Part shown: positions 1 through 10,130 of the stretch, piece after piece
Numbering within the stretch: the stretch's first letter is position 1
Layout: each line of letters starts with the position of its first letter
Origin: Hibiscus mutabilis
Lineage: Eukaryota; Streptophyta; Magnoliopsida; Malvales; Malvaceae
Direction: 5' to 3'
Length of the DNA: 64,000 bases
NCBI GenBank assembly: GCA_019671005.1
Contig: CM033725.1
Location: forward strand, 33,192,678-33,256,677
The notes under the pieces: generated by a model
What the model saw: only the letters and a program-made list of their open reading frames with translations
Told to the model about the DNA's origin: nothing
Databases searched by the model: none
Translations under genes and position numbers: made by a program

Positions 1-1680
1 TTTCGAGCATCCACTATCAAGGTACCACGAATTTGCACATGAAGCTTTAGCCTTGTAGCAATGCTCCCCCTACAAACAAAGAATTACGTCTTGATTTTTG
101 GTACCCAAATCTTTTTGGGTCCATAAGTATTAGCTCCCAAAATCTTGGTTCCCCTTGGAATCCAAGAAGCAATAGCACTAATATCATTAGGAGTGATTCG
201 TTCCTTAGGAACACAAACACTCCTAATCATCTTACAATAAGAGGGTCTTTGGAAGCCTCTTTTCTTGTAGCCACAAAAGTTTCTTTTCACATAGTTGGGT
301 TTTGAAGATGTTCCTTTTTCAAAACTAGATTTTTTAGAAATAAGGTTGTTTAAATCTTGATTTTCTTTTCAAAATCATCTTGTTTTGCTTGTAAAACAAG
401 AACCTTCTTCTTAAGTTCCAAATTAGTTTTGGTTAAAGAATCATTTTGATTTTTTAAATCGAAAATTATTTTCTTGTTTTTCAAAAGCGATTCTTTATAT
501 TTCAAAACTAATTCGTCATACACCTCTTGGAACTCATCATAAGCTTTTTGAAGCTCATCAAATGTAAACTCAAAATTGGATGAGTTAGAGGTTACCTTTA
601 GATAATCTTCTAGTGCCATGAGACAAAGGTTGGCCACTTCTTGGTCTTCTTCATCGGATGATTCCTCGTCACTCCAAGTAGAAACATGGACCTTGAGCTT
701 CTTCTTCTTCCCGAAGCTCCTCTTCTTTAGTTGGGGACACTTAAACTTGATATGCGTTGGTTTTTTACACTCATAGAAAACTATTGGATCCTTCTCTTCT
801 TATATGTTCTGGTTCTTGAAATCCACTCTTCGATGGAACTTTCTTCCCAGTTGGATTTCATGGAACGAGTGAACTTTTTGGCTAGCATAGCCAGTTCTTC
901 ATCTTCCTCCTTACTAGAATTGCCCTCCTCTTATGAAGCTTTGAGAGAAATTCCTATCTTTTTCTTCTCTACTTCTTTTTTTTCCACCTTCTTTTCTTCT
1001 CTCTTCTTCTCTTCTTTTCTTTCATTCTTCATTATCTCATGAGTGAGAAGAGACCCCATAAGAGCATTGAGCTTTAAGGTCTTGAGATCATTGGCTTCTA
1101 TGATGGTGGTTCTCTTTCCATCCCAAGACTTGGGAAGAGAGTAGATGAGCTTCTGAACAAGCTTGTCATCCGAAATGACTTCTCCAAAACCCTTAAGCCC
1201 ATTGATGATTACGGAGAATCTATCGAACATCTTGGTGATGTCCTCATCTGGTTCTATTTTGAAGTTCTCATAACTCAGGTTGAGGAGTCCAATCTTGGTC
1301 TCCTTGACATCATCGGTGCCATCATATGTAACTTTGAGCTTTTCTCATATCTCATTTACACTTGTGAAAGAAGATATCTTTGAATACTCATCCGGTCTAA
1401 GAGCGTAAAAGAGCATGTACATAGCTTTGTAATTTACTTGCAACTTCCTCGATCTTTATCAATCATCTCTTGCTTGGACTTGGGAACGAGCTGGTCTCCT
1501 TTTCTCTTCATCGGAATGGCCGGTCCATCTTCTACTACATCCCAAAGGAGGTAGTTGTTGGATTTGATGAAAAGCCTCATATGACTCTTCCAATAATGAT
1601 AGTTATCCCCATTGAAATAAGGCGGTTTGGAGATGGATTGAGACTCGTAGAGGTTGTTCCCGAAAGTAGAGGTCATGGCT
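1..1680 (-). pseudogene. Ty1-copia gag relic (UBN2-type), truncated by window edge
   Basis: Decayed capsid (gag) gene of a Ty1-copia element, reading leftward from about 1676. The N-terminal part has the family pattern KPPYFNGDNYHYW...RLFIKSNNYLLWDVVEDGP. The middle part has DDKLVQKLIYSLPKSWDGKRTTIIEANDLKTLKL-like wording near 1100-1230. A zinc knuckle lies near 735-775, but its first cysteine codon is now TTC (Phe). An acidic serine-rich and coiled-coil stretch follows (350-700), as in the plus-strand copy at 23325-24825. Stops and frameshifts break it into at least four frames. It follows the LTR and primer site at 1748-3305. The rest of pol would lie left of the window. The family assignment is firm; no functional product is expected. 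Confidence 0.85.
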
Positions 1681-1747
1681 TGATTGTTTGTTGATTAAAT
1701 CACCTTCAGATCATCTCAAGAGGAAGTTAATCCTTCCAATGAGTGTG

Positions 1748-1759
1748 GCTCTGATACCA
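1748..1759 (-). other. Primer binding site, initiator tRNA-Met type
   Basis: On the minus strand the sequence reads TGGTATCAGAGC, the standard plant initiator tRNA-Met primer site. It lies two bases inside the LTR edge. This fixes the element as minus-strand and the LTR boundary near 1762. Confidence 0.9.
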
Positions 1760-2244
1760 ATTCTTGGGATGATCAATCAATGGTGAAAGTTTCCAAGATG
1801 AGGTGAATTGGCAATTGAAAAGATGTGGAAGCAAATTGGAAAATAAAAAGATTGAGACACAAAGAGTTATAGTGGTTCAACCTTCTAACAAGGTTTACAT
1901 CCACTACCTTAGCTTCCCATTAAGGATTTTTCCAAATTCACTAAGAATTTCTTCTCTTTTTTAGGCTCAAGAAGAAACCTTTTACAAACTCAAAGCTTTC
2001 AACCCCAAAGCTTTGAGAAAAACTCTCTTTTACAAGGGGAAGTTTAGCAAACTGAAAATCCTCTAAAAGTAATGTGTTTTCCCAAATACAAGTTCACTCA
2101 AACCTAATACTTGAATAAAAATGATTTTAAATATGAACACTAAAGTGGGTTACAAGCATATGACTCTAAAAGCTCAAAGATTGTTGGATAATTGCTTGAA
2201 TGGTTAAGACTTGATCAATAGTTGTTGTTGTAGCTTTAGAGACT

Positions 2245-2254
2245 TTTTTATATA
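2245..2254 (-). promoter_or_regulatory. LTR TATA box
   Basis: On the minus strand this reads TATATAAAAA inside a GGGTATATAAAAAAG context. The equivalent site in the plus-strand LTR is TATTTAAA at 22762. It lies about 100 bp downstream (in transcription sense) of the decamer array, as expected for the U3/R boundary of a copia LTR. Confidence 0.6.
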
Positions 2255-2350
2255 CCCACTCATTGATTTCTAGCTGTTTGTTAGCTGAGATCATAAATAT
2301 AGCCGTTGAGCATCATATTTCCCGCAATAAATGATGTTTGGTAGCCAGGC

Positions 2351-3114
2351 ATATCGGTACTCGAACATGTGTATCGATACATTCCATAAGAAGAAATAGT
2401 CATTGTATAAAGGGGTATCGGTACATGTAAAGGCATATTGATATGAGGAGTGTGTTTTTACAAAGGGGTATCAGTACGTACTAAGTCGTATCGGTACCAG
2501 TTTTGCTCACTGGAATCTGAGAAAGTTGAGAATGAAAAAAGGTTACGGTACGCCTAAGGGCGTATCGGTACGGTATAACTAATTTTCAAAGTTATGATTC
2601 CAATAAACTGACAAGGGCAACGGTCAAATATTAAATGCAAAAGATTTACAAAATCTAAACACCCTGTATCGGTACTTATAAAGCTGTACCGATACTCAAA
2701 GGCCATTTGGTTCCTAGGTTTGAATGACGTACCAATACGGTTACACGTGTATCGGTACTCAATAGCCATTAAGTATAAAATGTTTTCTAGTAGCTAAAAT
2801 CCGTATTGATACGGCCAGAAGTATCGATACTTCTGGGGCCAAAGCTGGCTATTTGAGTACAAAAATACTTAGAAAATATTTGGAGTTTTAGTTTTTGACT
2901 TAGAAACAATTTTAAGTTCGATCCTTGTCATTTTGTGAGTCTTTTTTAGTACTTAAAAGTTTATGCAATTTTACAAAGTGGTTACAAATTGGTCCTTGAA
3001 ATCCTTGTTATATCAAAATCAAATATTAGTTTTACAGTACCCAATAGCCATTATGTATAAAACGTTTTCTAGTAGCTAAAATCTGTATCAATACTGCCAA
3101 GGGCGTATCGATAC
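2351..3114. repeat. Array of paired GTATCGATAC-like decamers in U3
   Basis: Eight decamer pairs were read at 2351-2380, 2415-2444, 2468-2497, 2542-2571, 2666-2695, 2729-2758, 2803-2830 and 3085-3114. Each is a GTAYCGRTAC-like palindrome, a spacer and a second palindrome. The spacer is exactly 10 bp in seven of eight pairs (8 bp at 2803-2830). Spacer sequence is not conserved; spacer length is. The array lies upstream of the LTR TATA box. Confidence 0.9.
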
Positions 3115-3303
3115 TCCTGGGCCAAACTTGGCTTTTTAAGTACAAAAATACTTAGAAAATATTTGGGGTTTTAGTTTTTGACTTAGAAACAATTTTAAGT
3201 TCGAATCCTTGTCATTTTGTGAGTCTTATTGAGTACTTAAAAATTTATCCAATTTTACATTGGTCCTTGAAATCCTTGTTATATCAAAATCAAATATTAG
3301 TTG
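2759..3303. repeat. Tandem duplication of about 280 bp inside the LTR
   Basis: The segment 2759-3040 (starting near 'caatagccattaagtataaaa') is repeated at 3041-3303 ('caatagccattatgtataaaa'). Both copies carry a decamer pair and then the same gttttctagtagctaaaat and cttagaaaatatttgg wording. The copies differ at scattered positions, so the duplication is not very recent. Confidence 0.85.
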
Positions 3304-3305
3304 TG

Positions 3306-3599
3306 CTTGAGGCCCAAGTATAACGTCCGGGTTGAGGGTGTTACAGAGTTGTTGTCCTTAAAAGTTTTTGACAAGGAATTTGATAAAATCATTAGTTGAG
3401 AAAGATAAGGTATTGGAGTAGACAACTGGAGTTGAACTACTAGAAAAATTATTGTTTATTGTCTTTTATTTCTTCATTGCTCTCATAAAAGAATTTTTAA
3501 AGTTATTATCCCCCTCTTGACATATTTTGAATGTTCTTTTGACATAAAAATGGTCTAAAAACCAAGCAAATGTATGTGAAGGCTCAAAGAATCATGATT
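3306..3599. other. Spacer without recognisable gene
   Basis: This stretch has no ORF of interest and no clear repeat. It begins with a gggttgagggtgttaca motif on the plus strand, which resembles an LTR edge (TGTAACACCC on the minus strand). It could be the outermost tip of the adjacent LTR or a separate fragment. Confidence 0.4.
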
Positions 3600-3954
3600 T
3601 TATTTTGAAAAAATGACTTCCTCCTCAAACTTAATTTATCAATGAAAAACCTCTATCTACATCAAAATCTCCGTATTTTAATGGTGCAAACTACTCATTT
3701 CTAAAGATAATGATGATGTTCTTTCTCCAAGCCAACAAACTTGATGCTTGGGATAACATCACTGAGAGGTCCCTCAATCCTCTTTTAAAAAAACTCTTTA
3801 TGACAAAAAAATGAAATAAAGAAGAAAGTAAGATGAACCAACTCAACCCTAAAGTAATGCACACTATTTTTTATACACTTTGTCCGAAAGATTATAGTAG
3901 AATGTCTTTGTATATAAATGCCAAGAAAATATAAGATAAATTTGAAGTTACTTG

Positions 3955-4182
3955 CATGGGCGGATGTAGCATAGAAAAGGATGCAATTGATCCCACTTGA
4001 TTTGTTAGGTATGGTGTTTTTAATGTGATAATATAGATTTTTTATAGAAAATTTTAGATTTGACAACATTTAATTTGTTAGGGGTATGGAGTCAACAATA
4101 CTTATTATAATAGTATGATAATCTTTTATACCTCATACTTTACTCCTGACCTCACTAGATGAAAATCCTGGCTCTACCACTT
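3955..4182. mobile_element. Short hAT-like insertion with 8-bp target duplication
   Basis: The insert begins CATGGGCGGATGTAG and ends GGCTCTACCACTT. It is flanked by GTTACTTG (3947-3954) and GTTACTCG (4183-4190), an 8-bp duplication with one mismatch. The element has no coding capacity. It splits the gag reading of the surrounding relic. The 8-bp TSD fits an hAT-type or other 8-bp-TSD non-autonomous element, but terminal inverted repeats are weak. Confidence 0.6.
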
Positions 4183-4639
4183 GTTACTCGTGAGAGACCT
4201 AATCAAGTAAAGAAATCTAAGGTTGGAATTCTCGCTCTTTATTTTGTGGTCTTCAAGATGAAGTCTACTGAACGGATCAAGGAGATGCCCAATCCATTCA
4301 CTGTTAGCATAAATAGGCTAAAGTCATATAGGAAAGTATATCTCAATGAAGAAGTGAAAATTTCTTAGTAGTTTACCAAAGACCTGGGAAGCTAGGGTGA
4401 TCGCCATTAAGAAAGCAAAAGATTTGGAGAAGCTTACACTTGACAAGTGTATTGACTCTTTGCTTACACATGAGATGAAGCTCAACAATGAGTTAAAGAT
4501 GAAAAAAAAGGAGAAAGCAAGAAAGTCGGTGTTATTTTCAAACCGACTATTAAACAAAAAAATGTATGTTAGTGGTGAAGTGCATAAAGATATAATATAT
4601 GCGAGTTATATTTTGATACACAAGTTGTATAAAAAAATT

Positions 4640-4798
4640 TACACAATTATTCTATAAAATTTAAAACATTAATCTCAAACTCTATCATCCTAAACCTTAA
4701 ACCCTAAACTCTAAATTCTGACTATAAACTTTAAATTCTACACCCTACACACTAAACCCTAAAATTGAAAGGCTTATGTAAACTTTAAAGTATTTTTC
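4640..4798. repeat. Degenerate telomere-like CCCTAAA tract
   Basis: Repeated variants of CCTAAACC, CCCTAAACTCTAAA and ACACCCTACACACTAAACCC occur here, followed by 'aaggcttatgtaaactttaaag'. Similar wording, including 'aaggcacatgtaaacta', occurs at 13080-13260. It is therefore a dispersed repeat rather than a telomere. Confidence 0.6.
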
Positions 4799-4824
4799 AT
4801 ATATATATATATATATATATATAT
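4799..4824. repeat. (AT)n microsatellite
   Basis: A run of about 13 AT dinucleotides directly borders the foldback element that follows. Confidence 0.95.
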
Positions 4825-5177
4825 TAAAGGTTTATATTACAAATAAGTACTTGAAGTATATCAACATTTTTATTTAGGTACCTAAAGTGTTCTTTTATCG
4901 AAATAAGTACTTACAGTATATTTTTTGGTCAAAATATGTACCTAAAATATTTTGTCAGAATAGGTGCTTAAAGTGTATGTGTGTGTATATACTTTTAAGT
5001 GCCTACTTTGACGAAAAATCCTTTGGGTACCTTTTTTGACTAAAAACCATACTTTAGATACTTAATTTGACCAAAATGTATACTTCAAATACTTATTTTG
5101 ACTAAAAATTACTTCAAGTACCTAAATAAAAAAGTTAGTATACTTTAAATACTTATTTTTGATATAAACCTTTGTTA
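4825..5177. mobile_element. Foldback (long-inverted-repeat) element, about 350 bp
   Basis: The left arm begins TTAAAGGTTTATATTACAAA. The right arm ends GATATAAACCTTTGTTAA, its reverse complement with mismatches. Pairing continues inward through 'aagtacttgaagtatat', 'tttttatttaggtacctaaag' and their complements to a centre near 5000. The phrase 'aataagtacctaaag' recurs as direct and inverted copies along each arm. It has no coding capacity. Confidence 0.8.
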
Positions 5178-5806
5178 AAAGATTCAAGATATTCTTGAGA
5201 TCAAATAAAAGGAAAATGCTTCAAACAAAAGATGGTTTGAAGCTTCAGTACAATAAAGGAAAAGATCATATTATATGCTATAAGTATAAGAAATTAAGGA
5301 ACATCAAGATTGATTGTCAATAATCGAAGAAGGGGTTAAGTAAACAAAAATCTAAGGTCAATATAGCTACTTGCAGTGATGAAGATTTTTCCGATGACGA
5401 AGAACAAGAATTAGTCAACTTAGGTGTCAAGGTAATTGAAAAGAAAAAGGTCATTTCTAACTCATGTAGTTCAATTTCATACTATTTTGATGAATACGAT
5501 GATTTGGGTTTGAAGTCAATGTTTCAAAACTAAAGATGAACTCCAAAATAAAGTAAATAAAATGCAAGCCATTATTGGTGATTTTGGGAATAAAAGAATA
5601 TTGACTGCACAATTTACTTTTTGAAGTTAAAGATGGTAATTAAAAGCAACTTGAGTTGCTTAAGAGAGAAAAGGTTTCACTTAATAAAGTTCCTTCAAAA
5701 GGATTTGGAAAATGAGAAATTTCAAAAACAAACCATTATGGAGATAGAGATCTCTCTAACACTTATAAGGGAAAACATGTTCGGAGTGTGGGAGTTCATA
5801 GAGGAC

Positions 5807-6660
5807 TTAGGGTCCGTTCGTTTCATTGAAAACTATTTTCGGAAAATAAATTCTAAAAAATAAACTATATTTTTTAGAATACAAACTACAGAAAGTATTT
5901 TTTAGTGTTTTGGTGATGTTGTATAATTCATTTTTCGCTTTTTGGTAGAATTTCCTGATAATTTCATGAATAGTCCACAAACAAGCATCGATAATGCGAA
6001 AAACAAGTTCTAACCAAAACATGGTTTAGGGTTTAGGTTAGTGTTTAAGGTTTAGGATTTAAGATTTATGGTTTAAGGTTTAGGGTTTAGTGTTTAGGCT
6101 AGTATTTAGGATTTAGGGTAGCATTTAGGGTTTAAGGTTAGTGTTTAAGGTTTAATATTTAGGGTTTAGGTTAGTGTTTAGGGTTTAAAGTTTAAGATTT
6201 AAAATTTATAGTAGCATTTAGGATTTAGTATTTACGGTAGGATTTAGGGTTTAAGGTTAGTATTTATGGTTTAACATTTAGGGTTAAGGTTTAAGATTTT
6301 GTTAGTGCTTAAGGTTTAATATTTAGGGTTTATGGTTTAAATTAGTGTTTAGGGTTTATGGTTCAAGTTTTAAGGCATTTAGGGGTTAGTATTTAGTTTT
6401 TAAGGTTTATAATTTAAGTAGAGTTTAAGATTTATGGTAACATTTAGGACTACCATAAGGTTTAGATTAATGTTTAGCGTTTAGAATTTAGAGTTAAAGA
6501 GAATGTAATTTGTTTCACGGAAAAAATATAGTAAAACAAATTGCAAAAGAATATATAACATGTCATGTAGTTTAACATGTGAAATTACATAAATCAAACA
6601 CCGTAAATTACGGAATTTAAATTCTAAAATTTAAACTACATAAAACAAACTCACGCTTAA
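5807..6660. mobile_element. Probable MITE containing TTTAGGG-like repeats
   Basis: The left end GGGTCCGTTCGTTTCAT loosely mirrors the right end, which on the minus strand reads GTGAGTTTGTTTTATG. Inward, 'aaataaattctaaaaaataaactata' pairs loosely with 'aaattctaaaatttaaactacat'. The GGGTCCGTT start is common in plant hAT-type MITEs. The centre is filled by a degenerate telomere-like tract (6020-6490). Boundaries and TSD are not certain. Confidence 0.5.
6020..6490. repeat. Degenerate TTTAGGG telomere-like array
   Basis: Dozens of variants of GGTTTAGGGTTTAGG, GTTTAAGG and GTGTTTAGG are present. The unit is close to the plant telomere repeat TTTAGGG but is scrambled with TTTAAGG, TTAGTG and similar forms. 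It is interstitial and lies inside a probable MITE. Confidence 0.8.
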
Positions 6661-7055
6661 CAGTCACGAGCTTCGGGGGTCAATACTATACTCATCATCA
6701 AGCAGACTTCAGATTTTAAAATAATTGGTGGAACACATAATCCCACCTCTCCGCTCAACTTTTTAAGCTCCAAAATCCCTTTTCTGGCATAGCAAAAAGT
6801 TAGACATTTATCCAAACTAATCATTGTTTTACCGCTTGATGCTTGCTGTAATTCTTTTATGTGTCCATCTTAGATAAAATTTGGCATAGCTAAAAGTTAG
6901 AATCAAGAAATGCACTGTCAAAATTTCCCAATTCATTATCCAATCAAACCCATAGAAAGTTAAATCTGATCTTATATTGTTGGATAAACCAACTCTTCCC
7001 ACCATAAATAGCCATAAAAATAAGCGGTCTACCGACTAGCCATCCCTTGCATTGC
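6661..7055 (-). other. Downstream flank and probable 3' UTR of the eIF3m gene
   Basis: This stretch lies between the telomere-like MITE and the eIF3m stop codon. No other gene is seen. The part nearest 7055 is expected to be the 3' UTR; no poly(A) signal was fixed by eye. Confidence 0.5.
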
Positions 7056-10003
7056 CTATGAGCCGCCTTCTTCAACCTTGTTTGCTTGAATGGTGCCGAT
7101 GAGGCTTGCAACATTACCCTGCTCACTCAAATCAAAGCAAAGACCCACAAAACGTGAACATTCAAACAGATGAATGGCTTAATAACTAACAAAAGAAACC
7201 TTTCCTTGACAACTGCTACCTATCATACGCGCATTACATAAAGAAAAGACACTTGAGTGAATAACTAAATTATCGATTGGGTGAAATTCGTTACCCTCCA
7301 TGATGCTAGTTTTGATTGAAGAGAATGCCATTGTTGCTGTCCAAAAAGGCGCTCAGTACAGCGGCTGTATGTTAAACAAACAGTTGGATTTTATTTTCAA
7401 TTAAAAAAAGGAATTCTCCATATTAATCTAATGGACAAAGCAATGAAATCATATAAACTTGGATTGCACATAAATCATGAGAGAGAGACAGAGAGGGCCA
7501 ACAGATTACCTCACAATCACAACCTGATTCATCTGATCCATTTTACACTCAATTAACTTAGCACTTATTGCCTTAACAACCCATAATTCCACCTCATCAT
7601 CATTAATCTGCAAAGAGAAATACATCAATGGAAATAAACCTACAATATGAAGCAAATGTGGTAAACAGGAAGCAAAGCAACTTCACCCTAAGAGTATCCT
7701 TGATGAGGGCATATGGAATTTGACCAGCTTCATTACAGCCAAGATCGACCAATGACATCAGCCTCATCTTTGTTATACAATCTTCATGAACAAGACCTGG
7801 ACCATGGAGAGTGAAAATAATGAAATTAAACAAATCATGGAGGAACTTTAGCCCATGTAATAGCCTGTATAACAGATGAAACAAAAGACAATGCAATACC
7901 ATAACTTTTCAACAAGGTAGAATTCGCAGCCTGAAATTCCAGGTACGCATCCAACCGCTGAGTCAAAAATATATTCAAAAGTTGATAGACCAATGCATAT
8001 TTAGCATCCTTTTCCAATTGGCCAACAGCAGGCATATCTAAAAGATCGCACTATAAAAAGAAAAACAAACAACGATTCATCAATGGGCAACAAACACTTG
8101 AACACGTACTCAGCTGCAAAGTAGGAACAAGACAAGCAAAGCTCTAGCGAGATGGAGAAAAAAGTGTAAAAGCCAGAATGGGAAGTGGAGGTGTGGGGGT
8201 GTTTGAAGAAGCAAAGAAATGACTAGAACTAAATAAGCTTAAATTGAAAATACATACACACACACATATATAGATTATAGATAGATAAGCTAGGATCTGC
8301 TACATATTGAGATACCTGAAATGTATACGGAGCCTTCACAAATTCTATGATAGCATGCACAGCTTCCTCCTTGGCTTCACTCAGTACATATGAGTCCTCA
8401 CCAGAGAAAGTTGCCAAATACTTGGTCAAGAATTTGAAAGAATCCTTTCCTGAGCTGGATCCGAAGCATATGTAAGACAGTAAGAGTGCAACCAAAATAA
8501 CAAAACTTATAATCACATATAGGTAAGGGCATCTAAATATATGTTTCAGGGTTATTATATACCTTTTGTTTTCTTTCAGTACATTTGCAACAGTAAGAAA
8601 GAGGTTCCTTTGATCCTTGACCCCAACATTCCACTCCTTGAAGAAACTATCAATCTTTTTGAAAGATGGTACAATATGATCAGTGACTTTCCCATTCAAT
8701 GCCAAGTTTAGGGCTTGCATGTACACAAAGAACCGGCTATCTGGTCCCTCCAACAAATTATAAAGATTAAACAAGCTGGAAAGAACAAAAATAAGATACG
8801 TGAGAGAGATGGACATTTAAAATTCTATAAGCTAGAATTATGGACCATCATTGGACATTACATCTTTAAACGCATTGCAGGCTTGTCAGTTGGTTGTTGA
8901 GTAATTTTTGTAGTTATGAGTTTTGCGACCTCAAGTTCTTCATTTGGAGTTTCGAGCTTTGAGACTAGATTGCAGATGACAGTGAAGATACACTCAAGAT
9001 CTGTAGAAATATAATAAAAGAAATCAGTTACTTGCAAAACTAGAACTTCAATGCAAATTTATGAATTATCCATCACAGCATTGTAGAAATCATACAAGTC
9101 CTGGGTATCATCACAGACTAGTAATGATATCAGCTCAATTCATTTCCAATTAGCCATTGCAACCCAAGTGGAAAAATTCTAAAAAATAAAACGGGAATTC
9201 TAGACAAAATTCAATTTGCCTTGTCTACACTAATTACGCATAATTTATTCACAAGGAATAAATGATGTCTTGAAGAATGAAACCTCAACTGTTTTGTCAA
9301 TGAAAAAATTGCAGAAATACCAACTATTACAAGATCATAATTTCAAAAGGATTGCTAATTTTGGAATTAATCATAATTGATTAAAAGAGTAAAAATGACA
9401 TGAACCGTAAATCCAATTCCAAAGTATATTTCCATTTGTAAAACTAAAATCAACCATTCCATTCTCGGAAAAAAATCAATAATTAATTTGTATATTCTTC
9501 AAAACATGTTTTGCTTTTATATCCAAACACGATTTTAGCAGACGCAACAACAGAGCAGTACTTAATTCCTTTGCCAATTAACTAATTTAACTTAAATTGA
9601 GATTTCAAAAACTCAATCAAAGCGAGGAATGAACTAAGAAAAGTATATTTATCTCAATTCAAAAACCTCTCAAATATTCAAATAATACCTTTATCGGAGA
9701 CCTTGGAAAAGACTATGTCAGCAGAAGCAAGCATTAAAGAAGCCAAATCCAACCATCTTCCCCTAACCATACACTCTTGCGCTTCCATACAAAGCCTCGT
9801 CACTTGCGGCTCCGCAACCTTATTCACCATAATTTACACACAAAAACTTAATGAAAAACTGAGAATTCCGACTTCAAATTAGGGTTTCGGGAAGATAAAA
9901 CTGAGCTCACCTCTGGACCGGCATCGGCCCAAGAGAGTTCGGCAGTGAATCGGACAACAGGGAGCACGGGGTCTTCTTCGGAGGTGGGAACGACAGTCGT
10001 CAT
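7056..10003 (-). CDS. EIF3M: Eukaryotic translation initiation factor 3 subunit M (eIF3m), PCI-domain protein, ten coding exons
   Basis: eIF3m is a PCI-domain subunit of the cytosolic eIF3 complex, which brings mRNA and the 40S ribosome together. Coding exons in transcription order are 9911-10003, 9689-9818, 8862-9000, 8563-8775, 8316-8454, 7900-8050, 7687-7796, 7510-7607, 7295-7364 and 7056-7118. All junctions are GT/AG and phases agree, giving 401 residues ending at TAG. That is close to plant eIF3m (about 410-420). The start MTTVVPTSEEDPVLPVVRF is the plant eIF3m N-terminus. Family blocks include FNLYNLLEGPDSRF, IDSFFKEWNVGVKDQRNLF, KFLTKYLATFSGED, AVHAIIEFVKAP, DLLDMPAVGQLEKDAKYAL, FLTQRLDAYLEFQAANS and VELWVVKAISAKLIECKMDQ. 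The PCI domain covers roughly residues 215-370. Nothing is missing, so it is probably functional. Exons 1 and 10 were placed by splice logic and homology recalled from memory. Confidence 0.95.
9879..9887 (-). promoter_or_regulatory. Telo-box-like TTAGGGTTT in eIF3m intron 1
   Basis: The plus strand reads TTAGGGTTT, which on the gene strand is AAACCCTAA, the plant telo-box. It lies about 25 bp inside intron 1. Telo-boxes are known near the start of many plant translation-apparatus genes. Function here is inferred. Confidence 0.45.
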
Positions 10004-10130
10004 TGTCGTTTAAAAATCTCCCTGCAAAACCCTAACTTCGATTAGGTTGAAGCAGCCGAGCAGAGAGAGACAGAGAAAAGCAGAGAAAATCGTAGCTGTT
10101 TTAGATTTGTAGTTTTTACAAAAGTGCTCG
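10004..10130 (-). promoter_or_regulatory. eIF3m leader and proximal promoter
   Basis: This is the sequence between the eIF3m ATG and the first AT-rich repeat. It is richer in GC and CT than its surroundings, as expected for a 5' UTR. No TATA box is evident, which fits a housekeeping promoter. The promoter beyond 10130 is occupied by repeats. Confidence 0.5.
10027..10035 (-). promoter_or_regulatory. Telo-box in eIF3m 5' UTR
   Basis: The plus strand reads AAACCCTAA about 25 bp upstream of the ATG. On the gene strand the leader also has a CTCTGTCTCTCTCTG pyrimidine-rich stretch (about 10056-10075). Telo-box plus pyrimidine-rich leader is typical of plant ribosomal-protein and translation-factor genes. 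Confidence 0.55.

Larger units (their letters stand above)
1762..3305 (-). mobile_element. 5' LTR of the minus-strand copia element
   Basis: The LTR runs leftward, ending at 1762 next to the primer site. Its outer edge is about 3305, where alignment with the plus-strand LTR at 22018 stops. The segment near 1861-1930 (rc of a 'GTTCAACCTTCTAACAAGG' region) matches both 23090-23160 and the solo LTR at 11500-11560. The two LTRs of this family share the same U3 decamer array, TATA position and R/U5 wording. This copy is about 300 bp longer than the one at 22018 because of an internal tandem duplication. The outer boundary is uncertain by tens of bases. Confidence 0.75.
3600..5805 (+). pseudogene. 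Older copia gag relic with internal insertions
   Basis: This is a second, more decayed copia gag gene, plus strand. It begins with MTSSSNLIYQ and an FNGANYSFLK-type segment near 3613-3720. Later blocks are LEKLTLDKCIDSLLTHEMKL (4427-4490), a zinc-knuckle remnant CYKYKKLRNIKIDC (about 5275-5320, second Cys and His lost) and the acidic IATCSDEDFSDDEEQELVNL block (5360-5425). The order matches the gag at 23325-24825. It is interrupted by a 228-bp insertion (3955-4182), a telomere-like tract (4640-4798) and a foldback element (4825-5177). No LTR of its own was identified nearby. Confidence 0.75.

Noticed and set aside
731..1042. Plus-strand Phe/Ser-rich frame of 103 codons
   Set aside because: It is antisense to the lysine/glutamate-rich part of the minus-strand gag relic.
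6020..6490. True interstitial telomere or fusion point
   Set aside because: The units are scrambled, the tract lies between MITE-like ends, and two similar tracts occur nearby. A dispersed element explains it better.
8229..8816. A 195-codon frame as a separate membrane protein
   Set aside because: It is two eIF3m exons (8563-8775 and 8316-8454) read through the introns between and after them. The hydrophobic stretch is intron sequence.
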